This document shows positions 10,105 through 22,111 of a DNA stretch of 64,000 nucleotides, piece after piece. Where the stretch lies: contig SADC01000071.1 in assembly GCA_004194705.1 (NCBI GenBank), positions 1 to 64,000 of the forward strand, written 5' to 3'. Below the pieces are notes generated by a model. That model had not been told where the DNA came from. It was given only the letters and a program-made list of their open reading frames with translations, and did not search any database. The translations under genes and the position numbers were made by a program. The stretch is from Ditylenchus dipsaci (lineage: Eukaryota > Nematoda > Chromadorea > Rhabditida > Anguinidae). Every line of letters starts with the position of its first letter. Position 1 is the first letter of the stretch.

Positions 10105-11991
10105 TTAGAACATCCTGACTCTGACATATTCAGGAACATAGTGGTGCCACCATTTTGGTGCTTGGTAGGTGTCGCGACGGTCGAAATGCAACTCATATTC
10201 CTTGGCTGACGTCGGGCTGTGCGCAAAAACCTCCTTAAATATTTCGTGAATTTAGATAACAAGATTTTCAAAGAAAAATCACCTCCATTCCAGGGTCCCA
10301 CCACTTATCTCCAAGCGTGAAGTAGACCGGTTCGCCATACCTATAAGAATCAGGTATATACGTCAACAATATTCGAGAAAAAAACTCACCAAGTGCCAGT
10401 CTTCCATCCTTTCACATTCTTCATCACTTCATTTTCGTAGTCGCGATTCTTATTCAGGAATTTTAGCCATCTGAAATGTGGAGGTAAAGTTTGTGTTCGG
10501 GATTAGAACAAAAAAATTAGAGAGTTGGAATGTCTTCAAAGTTCATGCCAACCCATGTCTACCATTTATAAAATCACCGCAACTTTCCTAGTTATTTCCA
10601 AATTACAGGGTTTGTCAAAAAATTTAGCTCTTTTAAATGGCTGTAACTTTTTTGCAAAGCGATTTTCGAAATTCTGTTTTTGCCAATCGATTCTTCTCCC
10701 CGACAATATTTTTAGGAGTTTTATATTTTTGCTTGGGCGTCATGTCTGTTGGGTTTCCTTAACACCTACGAGCTCTAACGATTCAATTTTTCAGATTATG
10801 AATTTTAAAATCAAATCACGATACCAACCAAAAATTTTTTTCCGATTTTCAAAGGGATGAAAAATTCCGAGCAACGGGGCGGAATTAGAGACAATTTGGC
10901 ACTAGGTGCAAAGAGCAGTATAGAACACTTCAATAATGTGAAAATTGAGTTTGCAAAAGAGTAAATAGGATAGAAAAATGAGCTTGAGCTTTCAGAAAGC
11001 TTTCTAGGTTTCGATTAAACCATTAAAAGTAAAAATTACCGTCTATCACGCTCGGCTGTTAGGAAAGGATACATGGCGTTATAGATGTCGACATCCTCAA
11101 ACTTCAGCGTCCTAAAAAGTCAATGTTAATATTTTCAATTAGTAACATATAATATACAGGGTGTCACAAGAATTTTGAAACACTTTAAAGGATCGTAACT
11201 TTTTTCATACTTCGATTTCCAGAATTCTGTAAACGCAGGTCGGCTCAGCTCGCTCTAGCAACTTTTTCGGTATATAATGTGAAAACCACGATTTTTGCTG
11301 TTCCCCCGTTGGTTTTGATGCTACTCATCCAGAGACCATCCACAGAGCACGACCAAATGTACAGGGGTTATTACCAAACAAAAATCGTGTTTTTTATATT
11401 TTATACCAAACACATTGCTAGGGCAAGCTCAGCCGGTCTATGCTTACAGAATTTCGGAAATCGAAGTATGAAAAAAGTTATGACCGTTAAAAGTGTTTGA
11501 AAATTCTTGGGACACCCTGTATAATCATAGGCTTACCCAGGGGGGGGGCTAGCCTGGCTATAGCCGCTCCCTTTGTCAGGATTTTTTCTTTTTTTAGTCT
11601 TCTACAGCTTTAGTCAGTTTTTTTACCATTTTAGCCCCTCCCCCGTCAGAAAATCCTGGGTACGCATAATGTTATACATATCATACGATATAAAGAAAGA
11701 AATAAAACACTAACGATTTTGCTTTCATTTTAGCCTGCAGTTGGTAATATCCATATATGCCAGTACCAATGAAAATCGGAATGACTACACGAGCTGTAAA
11801 ACAAAACAATAATAATAATCCGTCGAACACCCAAAAAGATTAAATCTTACGCTTCCAAAGAGCCCTAAAATATTATTAGGTGTGATTCTAGTAATCCTCA
11901 TGATTTTCTCTTACTTGGCGTAGGTCCTGTGCCAATTGAATCGCTGATAACCGCCAGAGGGTGGGAGATCTTGCTTTATTTTGTCGCCCAT
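10105..11991 (-). CDS. NDUFA13: NADH dehydrogenase complex I subunit NDUFA13 (GRIM-19)
   Basis: A small accessory subunit of mitochondrial complex I with one membrane span, needed for assembly. Exons were reconstructed on the minus strand. The start MGDKIKQDLPPSGGYQRFNW matches the family's KQDMPPPGGY opening. A 14-nt microexon (11851-11864) follows, then a membrane segment VVIPIFIGTGIYGYYQL (near 11730-11800). Next comes EDVDIYNAMYPFLTAERDRR (near 11042-11110), WLKFLNKNRDYENEVMKNV (10395-10470), then GEPVYFTLGDKWWDP and a C-terminus ending WWHHYVPEYVRVRMF. No frameshifts were found. A mariner-like MITE lies in one intron. Identification is firm; individual exon ends are approximate. Confidence 0.85.
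11157..11519. mobile_element. mariner-like MITE (CAGGGTGTC ends)
   Basis: The TA target duplicates flank both sides (11155-11156, 11520-11521). Ends are CAGGGTGTCACAAGAATTTT and the inverse CAGGGTGTCCCAAGAATTTT. The element is palindromic and lies within an NDUFA13 intron. The CAGGGTGTC tip is common among Tc1/mariner elements. Confidence 0.8.
11851..11864 (-). other. 14-nt microexon of NDUFA13
   Basis: Minus-strand sequence GGCTCTTTGGAAGC, preceded by TTTTAG and followed by GTAAG. Including it joins the N-terminal exon (ending TACGCCAA) in frame to the membrane-span exon, giving YAKALWKPRVVIP. Other acceptors tried nearby produce a stop. Confidence 0.6.
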
Positions 11992-12080
11992 ACCGGTTCA
12001 GTTCTGTAATAAAAGAATGACACTTTCATAAGCCGCTCACAATGTGGATCGGATGTCGATTGTCTTAATCTGAATGTTAA

Positions 12081-13313
12081 CACGGGAACGGCTGTACGTC
12101 CTGATGGTATGTCCTTGTGCAGAATTTTACGCTGAGCACGATAGTGAAAAAAAAAGTTGAAAAAAAGTAACTGTACGGTGGTCAGTGGCCTTTGTGAACC
12201 GTCAATGTCACGATTTTTGCTTATGCCACTTCAAAGAGGTAAAACATGCCAGTGTTTCAATACATTCATTATATTTCATGGGCAAAAAGAAGCGCAGATT
12301 GCGAGCTTTCAAATGACATATCGTTGAGGTATTTACGACAATCGAATGAAAAGCTTTACCTTGAAGAAATAATTGTTTTTATTTTCAAAAACGTTGTTCA
12401 TACAAAAATATGTACAAAAAAGTGTGGAAACGCCGTTTTTCAGTTAATGGTTGGTTCTATTCGACAGAGCAAGAATAACTGCACCATATAGTGCTTTAAA
12501 GTAATCTGCAACCAGGCTTTTCGAGTGCTTAGCAAACATTCAAAAGGATATACCAAAAGGCATCTTGACCTGAAACTTCGATTTCGCTACATAAATCTGA
12601 AATTCGGACACCTGATTCGTGTTCAGCATGGTCGATTTACTTGAGAAACTGTTCTTTGACTATCACAATCCCTGTCAAATTTCAAATTCCGCTCGACAAA
12701 AAAATTATTTGAAATTTGAAAAATTTTGAATTTAAATAATTTTTGTCTCGAGTGAAATTTGAAATTTGACAGGGATTGTGATAGTCAAAGAACAGTTTCT
12801 CAAGTAAATCGACCATGCTGAACACGAATCAGGTGTCCGAATTTCAGATTTAAGCACCTAGCATCTAAGCACTCGAAAAGCCTGGTTGCAGATTACTTTA
12901 AAGCACTATATGGTGCAGTTTTTCTTGCTCTGTCGAATAGAACCAACCATTAACTGAAAAACGGCGTTTCCACACTTTTTTGTACATATTTTTGTATGAA
13001 CAACGTTTTTGAAAATAAAAACAATTATTTCTTCAAGGTAAAGCTTTTCATTCGATTGTCGTAAATACCTCAACGATATGTCATTTCAAAGCTTGCAATC
13101 TGCGCTATCTTTTGCACATGAATAATGAAAAAAATATTAAAACAGTGGCATGTTTTACCTCTTTGAAGTGGCATAGGCAAAAATCGTGACATTGACGGTT
13201 CACAAAGGCCACTGACCACCGTAGAGTTACTTTTTTTCAACTTTTTTTTCACTATCGTGCTCAGCGTAAAATTCTGCACAAGGACATACCATCAGGACGT
13301 ACCCGTTCCCGTG
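12081..13313. mobile_element. piggyBac-like foldback element
   Basis: TTAA target sites lie at 12077-12080 and 13314-13317, with inverted tips CACGGGAACGG. The whole 1.23 kb is one palindrome with arms of about 600 bp, with the loop near 12700-12740. The tip resembles CACTAGAACGG of the coding piggyBac at 54211, suggesting mobilisation by a related transposase. Open frames inside are mirror-image shadows on both strands. Confidence 0.8.
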
Positions 13314-13559
13314 TTAAACTAATCTGGCTTTGCTAGTTTTCAACAATTTTTCATTCTTCAAGTGATTTTTTCTATTTTCGAGGTAAGTGCCCCGATAAGT
13401 TATTTTTGAATAGTTAGATAGGAAACATAAAAGTTAAAATTTAGTCCATCGAATGCGGACTTCAACACCCGACCACCATTGTGAGAGCTCAATAAATAAT
13501 AAATTGTTTTAATAAACTAGGTTACTGGGAGAATATCAACTCACTACAAACTTCAAATA

Positions 13560-13720
13560 CAGTCAAACTTCTCTACAAGCTACACTCTCTATAAGCTGCA
13601 CCTTGTTCCGGTCTCAAGGGGCATTTGTTCCGAATAATATAACCCTCTATAAGCTACACCTCTCGATAAGCTACAGCTGGGAACGGTTCCGAGAGTGTAG
13701 CTTATAAAGAAGGTTGACTA
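13560..13720. mobile_element. pogo-like MITE, AAGCTACAC variant
   Basis: Flanked by TA. The ends are CAGTCAAACTTCTCTACAAG and an inverse with TAGTCAACCTTCTTTATAAG. It shares the CAGTC tip but not the interior of the 30854 family. Confidence 0.65.
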
Positions 13721-14507
13721 TACATCGAATCGCTACAAAATTTGACCATTTTAGAATCAAATCGTGATATACCGTAATGTTTCTAATACACCTTCTTATT
13801 CACATTAACATTCAAGGCTGCGGTATGTCCTCCTATATTACAAGAAAGTGAAAAATCTAAGTTCGCAAAGAGGATTTGTTTATTCTGCCCAATGACAAAG
13901 TGGCGCGAGAAAGAAAATTCATTTTTTACACTTTTTATTTGATATCACTTATGGTGGTTTACACGCTAAGGTCTGACTGTGGGACCAGTTAGTTCTGGTG
14001 CAGCATTTCATTTAGAATCTTTTTATCTTTTCCTTACCCTTTTATAGAAATCTTGAAAGCATATATTATAGTGAAAAAATCGTAGTAATACGAAACTTGA
14101 CCCTAGTATAGAATACCGTCCCCCCCCCCCCCCCCCCCCCCCTAAATTTTTTTCTTTTCAAACTTAAGTAATGAGAATCCAAATACATGTCCCAGGCCTC
14201 GGATAAAGTACGTAAGACATTTATTAGTCACTACTTCTGTACGCTGGCCTACCCGAGGCTAAGGCTAAGCCTAAACTTGTTATTCCAAGAGATAGTTACA
14301 GCGATTTTGGGAGGGTTAGATTCTTGGGGGAGGAGGGGATGGAGTAGTCGCTACTAGCGCCCGAAACTTCATAAAATTTCGTAAAAAAATGAGGTGGCTT
14401 CAGATGTGCCTGAAAAGCCACTTCTTGCCAACCCTAAGAAGGGCAAGCATTTCGCCGACAGCCCCATTTTTTTAAATATCCTACACATGAAGAGAGAATG
14501 TAACAAC
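13721..14507. other. Intergenic region with a poly-C run
   Basis: No gene recognised. It contains a homopolymer of about 23 C at 14120-14142, beside a GAATACCG word resembling the ends of the CCGTATT elements. About 14225-14345 resembles 1385-1500 in inverted orientation. Confidence 0.5.
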
Positions 14508-15331
14508 TAGGGTTGGCCAATGGTATTAATACCGGTATTTTATTAATAAAAGACTGTCGGTATTTTAAAATTGGTTAATAATGTTTTTATTGAAGGGTGA
14601 CCAAGTCAAAAGAGTAAAAATTTTTTAGAAAATTTTCAAAAAATTCGAAAATTTCAAGTTTTTCGTACGATATGTATGCTTATAGTGTATGCGGATAGTA
14701 TATGATAGTATGCGAAAAGTATGCGCAAAGGCTGTAAGTACTTTCCCCCGTCAAATTATTCTTTTACCCCTCCAAATCATTCATTTATACCCCAAATCGT
14801 AAAAATAAGTATTTCTCAATGTTCTTATTTCGTGAAATTTTTTCTTTTGATCACCATGTAGCCCTGAATCTCTAGTTTCTTATAAGCTATCAACTGACCC
14901 CTTGTTGTTGAAAAAAATTGAGAAATACCCGTTTTTATGAAGGAGGAGTTGTTTCATAAAAACGGCTATTTCTTAAATTTTCATTCAACAACAAGGGGTC
15001 AGTTGATAGCTTATCAGAAACTATAGATTCAGGGCTACATGATTATTAAAAGAAAAAAAAAATTACGACATAAGAACACCGAGAAATACTCATTTTTACG
15101 ATTTGGGGGATTAATGAATGATTTGGAGGGGTAAAAGAATAATTTGGAGGGGTGAAACAATTTGAGCCAATGCGCAAATAGTGTATCGTACGAAAAAAAT
15201 TTTAAAAAATCACTTTTTTTCACTTTTATGCCTTGGTCCCCTCTTAACCATTTGGCAACAAAATACCGAAAAATACCGATTCCCGGTATTAATACCGGGA
15301 AAACAAAATACCGGTATTTTGCCATACCCTA
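14508..15331. mobile_element. hAT-like element (TAGGGTTGGC ends)
   Basis: An exact 8-bp TSD, GTAACAAC, lies at 14500-14507 and 15332-15339. The ends are TAGGGTTGGCCA and the inverse TAGGGTATGGCA. The interior is the dispersed palindrome also found at 37000-37385. The right TSD is shared with the left TSD of the MULE that starts at 15341. Confidence 0.8.
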
Positions 15332-15354
15332 GTAACAACGGGCAGGAGCAGCTT

Positions 15355-15575
15355 GCGACATTTCACATTGCGACAATTCAAATTGCGACAAATTCAAATT
15401 GCGACAAATTCAAATTGCGACAATTCAAATTGAAACAATTCAAATTGCGACAATTCAAATTTCGACAAATTCAAATTGCGACAAATTCAAATTGCGACAA
15501 AATCTGATTGCGACAATTCAAATTGCGACAAATTCGAATTGCGACAATTTGAATTGCGACAATTTGAATTGCGAC
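15355..15575 (+). repeat. Left TIR array, ATTGCGAC unit
   Basis: About fifteen units of 15-16 bp with core aaattgcgac; the last three are in the opposite arrangement (gaattgcgacaattt). It is the longest array of this kind in the window and much longer than its partner at 16096-16155. Confidence 0.9.
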
Positions 15576-16163
15576 ATTTCAAAGTCCGAGTCTTGAATAG
15601 TTCCTTCATCTAAATATGCTCCTGTTCAACGTGTTTCTATTGTAATTTTTGGTTTGATTTTCTAGATATGGAAAACTATCACACTGAGAAAGGAAATCTG
15701 CTTGGCTTCTGCAGTGAATGTTCGATGACTTTCTGTCAAGTGCGCCTTCGAGGGAATACTTCGCTGTGCGCGATCTTCATTGGCGGAAATTCAACTGCCA
15801 GAATGCCTAACTGAAAAAAAATTGGACGCTGTAATTTTCTTTTTCGTTGCTGTTATTAGTACTGCGCTGGTTGAATTAGCCGTCTAAGAAGATAAATCAT
15901 ATGAAAAATATGACCATCATGGCTACATCTTTACTTTTAGTTAATGTCAACCTTCATAAGCATCAAGTATAAGTAAGCATTGAGTGTAGGATGTAAACAA
16001 GTGCCGAAAAAGTCATTTTCCTTAAAATTAGTCAAGAAATAAGACCAGAAAGACATCTTGAAGACTGAGAACAATATACTTAAAGCCATCGCCAGTCGCA
16101 ATTCAAATTGTCGCAATTTGAATTTGTCGCAATTTGAATTGTCGCAATGTGAAATGTCGCAAG

Positions 16164-16621
16164 TAGTGCTGTGCACGATCGATATATCGTAACGATAATA
16201 TCGTTCTATCGTTCTCGATTTCGGTCAAAAATATCGATCGCAAATATCGCTGTACCATTTTGAAAATCGTATATCGTATATCGCTATCGCTTTTTAAAAA
16301 ATCGTTCAATTCTAAGTGAAGTTCTTTGACAAATTTTTCGCTACTTCTTTGCGCAAAGTTCAATCACTTTTTGTGTGCCTACGGCTGTCAGCTTAATCTC
16401 ATATCGACTGAATCTGGCGCCAGGAAATTTATTGTTAGCAATAAACTGGTATGATATTGAGGTAAATTGCGGCGCAGCAAGCAAGCATGTCTTCTGGAGA
16501 AAAATTCGCATCGTACGATATATCGTTGCCAAAATTTCATATCTTATCGTTTATCGATCGTTTGAAAATTAGCTCAAAAATATGTATCGTTTTATCGTTA
16601 GATGACAAATGCACAGCTCTA
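16164..16621. mobile_element. hAT-like MITE (TAGWGCTGTGCA ends)
   Basis: An exact 8-bp TSD, GTCGCAAG, lies at 16156-16163 and 16622-16629. The ends are TAGTGCTGTGCA and the inverse TAGAGCTGTGCA. The interior is rich in the words ATCGATA and ATATCGT. It interrupts the right TIR of the MULE at 15341-16640, so it is the younger insertion. Confidence 0.9.
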
Positions 16622-16829
16622 GTCGCAAGCTGCTCCTGCCGTAACAGCACAGCGCCAAGAATTTGAATTCGAATTAAATTCAAATACATTTGTGTTTGAA
16701 GTGTCGGTGCGTTGAAGTCATGTACCGGGACAGAAGCTACGTAACGTCGATACCCAAATAACCAAATAAAATTTACTGGTGAAATTCAAATTATTGAGGA
16801 CGCAATTAAAATCGATCCAAAAAAGGGCA

Positions 16830-17625
16830 AAGCTTTTTTGCAGCTTAAAAGCTTCATTTTGCCGCTAATCGTAAAACGAACGATACCCAACTCGCGCCCG
16901 TGTTCGATTTTTTTTCGATTTTCGGTCAAAATCATCAAATTTTCGAAGAAAAGATTTTGAAAATTCACCCTTTTTACCAAAATCCTATCCTGAATCCGAA
17001 TCCGTTGAGATCGGATCAAAATAAATTTTTGTGAGCTGAGATATTGCTATTTTGAGTAGACCAGTCAGAAAATTTGGACCACCTGCCTGCTTTAGTGGAT
17101 ATCTCAGCTCACAGAAATTTTTTCGATCTGATCTTAACAGATTCGATTTAAGATGAAATTTTGGTTTCAGGGGTGACTTTTTAAAAGCTTTTTCTCGAAA
17201 AATTGACGATTTTTGACAAAAAATCGAACAAAAAATTCAAACATGGCGCGAGTTGTGTTTTTACCGTGAAAACGAGTATTTCTCGGTGTTTTTCTGATCG
17301 TAAATTTTTTATTTTTACATCAGCATGTAGCCCGGAATCTTTTATTCTTGATAAGCCATCAACTGACTCTATGTGATAATGAAAAATTTGAGAAGTACCC
17401 GTTTTTATGAGTCAACTCCTGTGTTTGAAAAACGGGTATTTCTCTAAATTTTCATAACTACATCGAGTGAGTTGATGGCTCATTAAAAATTCAAGATTCC
17501 GGCTACATGCTCATGTGAAAATGATAAATTTACGATCAGAAAACACCCAGGAATACTCGTTTGTACAATTAGCGGCAAAAAGAAGCTTTTTAGCTGCAAA
17601 AAAGGTTTTTTCGCCAAAAAATTGA
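16830..17625. repeat. Inverted repeat of unknown class
   Basis: The left arm (gcaaagcttttttgcagc) pairs with the right arm (gctgcaaaaaaggttttttc). An inner pair gives aaaacgagtatttctcggtg and its inverse. Parts recur at 9690-9800 and 14760-15150. I could not define a TSD. Confidence 0.5.
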
Positions 17626-18769
17626 TTTTAAATATTTGAAGGTTTTTTGTCTCAAAAAGAATTTGGCGTGTTAAACCGTATAAACCAGGCTATCAGAATT
17701 TTTATTTATGCGTTGTTCACAATAGAAGACTGCAGTCGCCACCCCGGATTGCAGTCCTCATTGTGAACACACAACAATCCACAGTCGTCACTCGGGATTG
17801 AAGTCCGCAGTGAGGACTGTGGACTGTTGTGTGTTCACAATGAAGACTGCAGTCCGGGGTTGCGACTGTGGATTGTTGTAAATTGAGTGCGGACTGCAGT
17901 CGCCACTCTCATCCAAAACTATTCACGGCGTTTATTTTTGTTTTTTTTATTAGTTTCTGTATTGCTCTTATAACCAAAATGAAGCTAAGATCCAGAGCAA
18001 CATTTTGTTACCGAAATATGAAGGATCGCATAATAATTTTGCGACCGAAAATTGCAAAAAAGATTACAATCCTCACTCACAATCCACACTTACAATCCAC
18101 ACTCAGGATGGTAAAGTGTGAATTGTGTATGTAGAATTTTTTCTCCATCATTATGTTCTATTGTAATGTTGATTTCTAAAAAAATGAGTAAAAATGTCCA
18201 AAATTTACATGTAGGTAACGGTACTAGGACAACTAGCCCATGGTCAATTCGTTCACGAGTCAATTCGTCCAGCTGGACAATATGAGTACAGCCTAAAAAT
18301 TGACGAGAGAAAAATAACTTTTTTTATCTTTCCTAACGTACTCAGGGAATCATTTTTGGCCAAATAGAATTGATTTCATGCTAATTGAGAATAGTTCTCT
18401 AATATTTGGGTCGAACTCTTTGGAGTGGGTACCAGTCTGAGGTATTGAGATTCTGGTTAGTCGAAATAGCATTATGGTCTCAACAAGCCGTTTTCAGCAC
18501 ATGATTTTTGGATGTATAAAAAAGTTTGTTTCGCACTAAGAGATCATTAAATTTTTGTGGACGAAATAACCGCACGCTGTAGGTAGGCGCCAAAGGATCA
18601 TCCGTACAATTTTAGCCAAATCACTATGCATTCGCATGAACTTATGTAAACAGTCTATAAGCCTTTCAATCGACAAAATGTTTTATTTTGGCAAAACAGT
18701 CGCAATAACTCAACAGAAAACATATTTTTGGCTATCTCACAACAATTACAACAGCAAATTAGAGAATAT

Positions 18770-20234
18770 TTAAATTCCGCGCCATCCAATTCGTTCTTCT
18801 TGCCATTCAACGGATCCAGCTCCATTAAAGTACTCCATTAGCTTTTGTTGAATATTCTTGCCATCTTGAGTCACGTAGTTGCTATCTGGCGCAGCGCTTA
18901 AAAGTTCCTCTATTTGTTCTCTCCATTCTCCATTAGCTTGATCATTTGTGTCGGCCAGATCTATAAGGTGAAACAGTTTGGAAAAAATTAAGGCCGAAAA
19001 AGCAAACTTTGCGGTGAGCGAACTGCTGCGTGCCTAACATTGAAATTGTGAAGGGCAAGGCAAGCTTTTATGATGTTATCGGTGTTGGATATTTTTGTCT
19101 CTAACGGCTTGAGCAACACCCGGTAAGAACAGGCCAAAATGCCGAAGAAGTTTTCGATCAGACGACGAGCACGAGAGATCCTTTAGTTAAATTTGTGAAT
19201 TATTGCTTCAAAGTTGAAAACAAGACAACCTGTAGTTGTATATTTGCTTATGGTGGGAGAGTCGCTGGCCTGGAAATGGCTTCATCATTCGTCGGCTGAG
19301 TGGAAACGCGCCATCACCGACAAAGAAAAATGGAAGAGAGCTGCCATTGGTGAAAGGAAATGAAGAATCTGTCGGTAGATGCAGACTCCCATTTTCGATT
19401 GCTTTCTTGAAATCACCTCTGTCGAATATTCCTGGAAGCAAAAGTTTTCAATTGGCTGAAAGAAAAATAATCATACCCGCATCCCTTGATGGCCGTAGTG
19501 ACCGTAGCTAGCATAGATACACCTGTAGTCAGCATCACAAACAGCAAGAAGTACTGTGCTAAACGTCCCTTTGTAGTTGTAGTACAAACTACCAGAATGA
19601 GGCGGTCTTTTGATGAGGACATGCTTTCCATCAATGGCTCCTAAATTCAAGTTACATGGTACTGCAAAGGTTAATGAAACTTCACCTAGAGTGTTAGGAC
19701 AATTCCATCTAGAAAAGAACTTTGCTGCAATATCGATCCACTCTTCTTCGGTAGCAGGCACTGAAGATAATCTGTTTTGAGAGCATTGAAGATTGCGCAA
19801 CATGTTGAAGCCACTATTTTGGAGACTGTTGAAACACCAAGACGGAACTGAAAGGAAAGCGAGCGAAAGGCTTCCCCAGTGGCCAAGAAGCCAAGTGTTA
19901 ACATCAATCTTTCTTCTGGGTTGATCGGAGTCCAAATTGAACGTCGAGTTAACCTATGATTTATCAATATATGAAAATAATAATAGTTGACAGAAGGATA
20001 CCATGGAGTAACAACTGCTAAAAGATTGTTGAATTCAGAAAGATTCATTCTCATGTAACTGTGGAACTTTTCTGCATGTTGCTTGAGTTCTGGAAGAAGA
20101 ATTTGATATGACCCACTACGATGTCTCTTTTCCCACATTGGATGCACCCAAAATCGACGACTTGTGCCTTCACGCTTTTGAATAATGTACCAGAAGGCTA
20201 ATCCTATCTTTGTCGCACGAGTGATTTTTGCCAT
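18770..20234 (-). pseudogene. PIF/Harbinger DDE transposase, frameshifted
   Basis: The nuclease of the PIF/Harbinger element. The N-terminus starts MAKITRATKIGLAFW and continues with the helix-turn-helix-like RLGVSTVSKIV. It then has the diagnostic GAIDGKHVLIKRPPHSGSLY and NYKGTFSTVLLA (first catalytic Asp region), DAGIFDRGDF, and a C-terminal helix near LHNFN. Small introns of about 50 bp are predicted near 19950-19995 and 19640-19690. Continuity needs at least two single-base corrections, near 19760 (between DYLQ and VPATEEEW) and near 19488 (before RDAGIF). The original fold is clear, but the copy as read is probably inactive unless these are sequencing errors. Confidence 0.8.
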
Positions 20235-20251
20235 AAATCTGTAAATAAAAG

Positions 20252-21201
20252 TAGGCTTGGGCGTTCGTGTTTTTTGGGATTTTGGATTGGGATTTTAAAA
20301 ATTATTTTAAACTTTGGGATTTTGGATTGGGATTTCCAAAATTCTGGGAATCCCAGTGAGATTTGGGATTTGTTCAAAATCAAACACTTGATTAACTATT
20401 CAATGATTTTAATCAATTTCAAACAACAAACAAACAATCAATACGAGAAATTAACATACTCCAGAGCTCTGTTCAAGAAGATTAGTTTTTCTGCAGTGTT
20501 CGGATCAAGCTTGCCCCTTCTGTAGTCGAAAATATCCCTGGCATGACGGAAGAGCTGCTCACTGGCCACGGAAGTTGAAGGTGCCGAGAGATATCGACGC
20601 GCAGCCTTGGAGAGGATCGGGAAGCGAAAATGTATGTGAATTTCCCCACCAAAAGTGTGAAATTCCCCACCAAATTACTGAATTTCCCACCAAACTTTTA
20701 AAACGACCATATCTCAGTGTTTTCTTATCATTTTTGTATTTTTTTCAGACCAGCATGCAGCCCTACTCTTCTAGTTTCTAATGAGCCATCGACCAAACTG
20801 TTATAATTTGAAAAACATTGAGAAAAAATAGTTTACATAAAACAAGAAGTTGTTTTATAAAAACCAATTTTTCTCAATGTTTTTTAAATTATAACAGTTT
20901 GGTTGATGGCTCATTAGAAACTAGAAAAGTAGGGCTGCATGCTGGTCTGAAAAAAATACAAAAATGATAAGAAAACACTGACATATGGTCGTTTTAAAAA
21001 TTTGGTGGGGAAATTCAGTAATTTGGTGGGGAATTTCACACTTTTGGTGGGGAAATTCAATTTGATCCTTTTCGAAATGCCAACCGGTGGGATTTGGGAT
21101 TTCGGACTCTGAAACTTTCGGATTTGGGATTGGGATTTCCGAAATTTCTGGGATTCCAATCCTGGGAATCCCATGGGATTCCAATCCTACGCCCAAGCCT
21201 A
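20252..21201. mobile_element. hAT-like MITE (TAGGCTTGGGCG ends)
   Basis: An exact 8-bp TSD, AATAAAAG, lies at 20244-20251 and 21202-21209. Ends are TAGGCTTGGGCGT and the perfect inverse. The outer parts are rich in TGGGATTTTGGATT. A second palindrome (20640-21060) with aatttccccaccaaa lies inside. Inserted between the two Harbinger genes. Confidence 0.85.
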
Positions 21202-21376
21202 AATAAAAGTAAGCAAGATTTCTCCAACATATAATTCAATCAAAAATTAAGGACACAATAGCTGCCTATCCTCCCAACCTCGCAATTGACAACATATTTT
21301 TTATATTTTTATAAGACTATAACAGATGATCATAAAACGAAAACAAGTGAATGATCGAGAAATTATAATTTTTGAA

Positions 21377-22111
21377 TTATCGAGCGAGGAAAAAGTCTTC
21401 AGCTTCATCCAAGCATTTGCGAATGGCCCTCTTGAATTCAACGATTACCCCTTTATTGCCTTCTTTCTCCAATTGGTTTAGCATACTGTCTACATCTTGA
21501 GCAAGAGTCGAAATTTCGGGCTTATCCATGATCTCCACCAGCTTCGCCTCCAACGCACTCATTTTTGGCTTCTTTTCTCGGACAGGAGTGTCATTTCTCA
21601 GATCAATTTGGACTAAAAGCTGTGGAATGTTGCGCTTAGCACATGTAAAACTCGAACCTGTTTCATTATCGTCAATCATTACTTCAAATGTATGTGGCCC
21701 ATTCTTGTTCGCCAAACTTGAAGATTGCTCCGGACGCTCTTTGATAAAATTGTCTAAGAAGCTCATCTCATCCGAATGCGCCCACTTTTTGACTTGTTCT
21801 GCTTGGCTACCACTCGGCTTCTTCTTTTTTGTAGCCATATAGTAGGCACGCAAGCTTTTCCACATTGCACTAGCTTCTTTCGCATCTATAAGATAAAAAA
21901 TTAAAAGTTATAGTAATGGGACAATTTTACCAGATAATCCAAGGTTTAGAGCAATCGAAGCCCACACATTTGATTTCTTGACGTTATTTTTGTAGTCGTC
22001 GTGAGAAAGGTCGTAGAGGCATACATTTTCTCGGACTTTCTGAATGATGGCGGAATTGCGCGTTGCTAGATCATCACTAGATCCTTTTTTCATTTCCTGC
22101 TTTGTTTGCAT
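21377..22111 (-). CDS. MADF-domain accessory protein of the Harbinger element
   Basis: The partner that in PIF/Harbinger elements helps the transposase reach the nucleus and bind TIR DNA. Two exons: 21931-22111 and 21377-21885, joined across a 45-bp intron. The N-terminal MADF core is visible as IIQKVRENVCLYDLSHDDYK, then VWASIALNLGLS, and after the intron MWKSLRAYYMATKKKK. The remainder is an acidic/coiled region with DVDSMLNQLEKEGNKGV. No frameshift, in contrast to the transposase. It could be mistaken for a host transcription factor, but its place inside the TIRs argues for the element. Confidence 0.75.

Larger units (their letters stand above)
15341..16640. mobile_element. MULE-like element with ATTGCGAC arrays
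   Basis: Tips are GGCAGGAGCAGCTTGCGAC and its inverse. The 9-bp flanks gtaacaacg (15332) and gtaacagca (16641) match at 7 of 9 positions. A left array of about fifteen 15-16-bp units (caaattgcgacaatt) spans 15355-15575; a shorter inverted right array is at 16096-16155. No transposase is visible in the interior. A hAT-like MITE (16164-16621) is inserted between the right array and the right tip; removing it restores a continuous TIR. Confidence 0.8.

Noticed and set aside
12246..13279. Opposed open frames near 12246-12491 and 13070-13279
   Set aside because: They lie in mirror positions of a palindrome and lack recognisable domains.
15355..15575. Regularly spaced repeats resembling a CRISPR array
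   Set aside because: Units are directly tandem with no unique spacers of constant length, vary between copies and are paired with an inverted array at a transposon end in a eukaryotic genome.
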